Shown piece by piece: positions 63,260 to 64,000 of a stretch of DNA of 64,000 bases. Positions within the stretch are counted from its first letter, which is position 1. Every line of letters begins with the position of its first letter. This stretch comes from Polaribacter pectinis (GTDB lineage Bacteria > Bacteroidota > Bacteroidia > Flavobacteriales > Flavobacteriaceae), in NCBI RefSeq assembly GCF_014352875.1, contig NZ_CP060695.1:465501-529500 (forward strand). The letters are read 5' to 3'. The notes under the pieces were generated by a model. It did not search any database and was not told the origin of the DNA. It saw only the letters and a list, made by a program, of their open reading frames with translations. A program made the position numbers and the translations under genes.

Positions 63260-64000
63260 CTAAAATCCAACTGCAGAATCGTCTCCACGTTTGTCTGCGC
63301 CAGCTTCTAATTTTCCGTTTGGTAAAACCAAAATAGCATCGACTCTACCAATAATTAAAGAATTTTTCTCCAAAATTTCATACCCCAAAGTTTCGAGTTT
63401 GCTTTTCGTTTGCGCGTTAAATCCATTTGGTTCCATTCGAATAACGTCTGGCAACCATTGGTGATGAAACCTCGGTTTGTCTACAGATTCTTGCATTCCC
63501 ATATTAAATTCGGTAACATTTAGGATGTTTTGCAACACAGAAGTGATAATTGTGGAGCCTCCAGGAGTTCCTAAAACCATTTTCAATTTTCCATTTTGCT
63601 CAACAATAGTAGGCGTCATAGAACTTAACATTCGTTTTTCTGGAGCAATTGCATTGGCTTTAGAACCGACCAAACCATACACATTTGGCACACCAGGTTT
63701 GCTGGAAAAATCGTCCATTTCGTTGTTTAAAATGAAACCTGCTCCTTTTACAACTACTTTAGAACCATAACCAGTATTTAGAGTTGTGGTCACAGAAACT
63801 GCGTTTCCAAATTGATCTACAATGGAATAATGCGTGGTTTCATCGCTTTCGTAACCTAAAATTTTTCCGTGAGAAATTTCTGATGAAGGTGTTGCTTTGT
63901 CCCAAGAAAAAGAACTCATTCTTTTGTTGATGTAATTTTGGTCTGTTAAACTATCAATTGGGACTTTTACAAAATCGATATCGCCCAAATAATTGGCTCT
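63260..64000 (-). CDS. ggt: Gamma-glutamyltransferase (C-terminal part, cut by window end)
   Basis: This is the C-terminal ~246 residues of gamma-glutamyltransferase, which moves gamma-glutamyl groups from glutathione to water or amino acids. The frame continues past the window edge (RANYLGDIDFVKVP), so the N-terminal large-subunit part is missing. The autoprocessing and catalytic Thr is in ETTHYSIVDQFGNAVSV. The donor site DDFSSKPG and the oxyanion motif MLSSMTPTIVE are also present, then GTPGGSTIITSVLQ. All small-subunit catalytic motifs are intact. An internal TTG near the edge is not a true start. It is probably periplasmic, as in relatives. Confidence 0.93.
   Translation of the reverse strand, partial: RANYLGDIDFVKVPIDSLTDQNYINKRMSSFSWDKATPSSEISHGKILGYESDETTHYSIVDQFGNAVSVTTTLNTGYGSKVVVKGAGFILNNEMDDFSSKPGVPNVYGLVGSKANAIAPEKRMLSSMTPTIVEQNGKLKMVLGTPGGSTIITSVLQNILNVTEFNMGMQESVDKPRFHHQWLPDVIRMEPNGFNAQTKSKLETLGYEILEKNSLIIGRVDAILVLPNGKLEAGADKRGDDSAVGF

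Noticed and set aside
63260..63988. Gamma-glutamyltransferase gene starting at the TTG near the window edge
   Set aside because: The frame stays open with family sequence (RANYLGD) to the edge, so this is an internal codon of a gene cut by the window.

Overview
The window looks like chromosome of a marine Bacteroidetes, family Flavobacteriaceae (Polaribacter or a close relative). The DNA is AT-rich, promoters follow the Bacteroidetes TTG / TAnnTTTG pattern, and the proteins (DUF3467, AAA_24, DUF3871, LptF/G-type permease, many TlpA and TPR secretory proteins) are typical of that group. The genus is inference; the family is well supported.

Positions 1-34030 and 48951-64000 are ordinary chromosome. 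From left to right they hold: the end of rpoC; an esterase; an HGSNAT-like membrane acyltransferase; aroC; a Ser tRNA; dsbD; a class V aminotransferase; alkB; rluF; tgt; an LptF/G-type permease; a drug/metabolite exporter; accA; two TlpA-like proteins, one without the redox cysteines; hutH; two secreted proteins of unknown role (one SUMF1-like, one with FWGKSI repeats); clpC; gyrA; a TPR protein; an NlpC/P60 peptidase; a thiolase; and a PgpH-type HD phosphodiesterase. After the mobile element come a small lipoprotein, a beta-barrel-like protein, an orphan YdeP-type molybdopterin oxidoreductase with fdhD, a THUMP-like methyltransferase, an AI-2E family permease, a tandem-duplicated membrane-anchored protein, a DinB/DUF1272/GNAT/PNPOx operon with a divergent MocR regulator, an RluA-type synthase, a VOC protein and the end of a gamma-glutamyltransferase.

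A cluster of three tRNA genes (Ser-GCT, Pro-TGG, Arg-TCT) lies at 34131-34409. The 3' end of the Arg tRNA and its terminator (61 bp, perfect) are repeated at 48879-48939. These copies bound a 14,493-bp integrated element. Behind attL come a tyrosine recombinase, an XRE repressor, two small membrane proteins, a RecA-like AAA_24 ATPase, a DUF3871 protein, a superfamily 3 type helicase and a GIY-YIG endonuclease. No relaxase, capsid, portal or terminase gene was seen, so it resembles a phage satellite or a replicating genomic island.

The right third of the element is a tight four-gene operon (43346-48789) with its own upstream terminator. It encodes a protein with an N-terminal HSP90/MORC-like GHKL ATPase fused to a C-terminal histidine kinase core, a receiver-domain protein with an unrecognised C-terminal domain, an unrecognised 226-residue protein, and an N6-adenine DNA methyltransferase with no recognisable nuclease. 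A two-component phosphorelay coupled to a DNA methylase as the cargo of a tRNA-integrated element is the best candidate for a new anti-phage or element-stability system here. I do not recall a catalogued system with this gene set.

Smaller points: two copies of a ~90-bp dispersed hairpin element; a perfect 25-bp inverted repeat whose right arm encodes the last residues and stop of a pseudouridine synthase; a likely MocR operator; a tRNA-guanine transglycosylase lacking the usual zinc cysteines; and several structured or iteron-like noncoding stretches inside the element.
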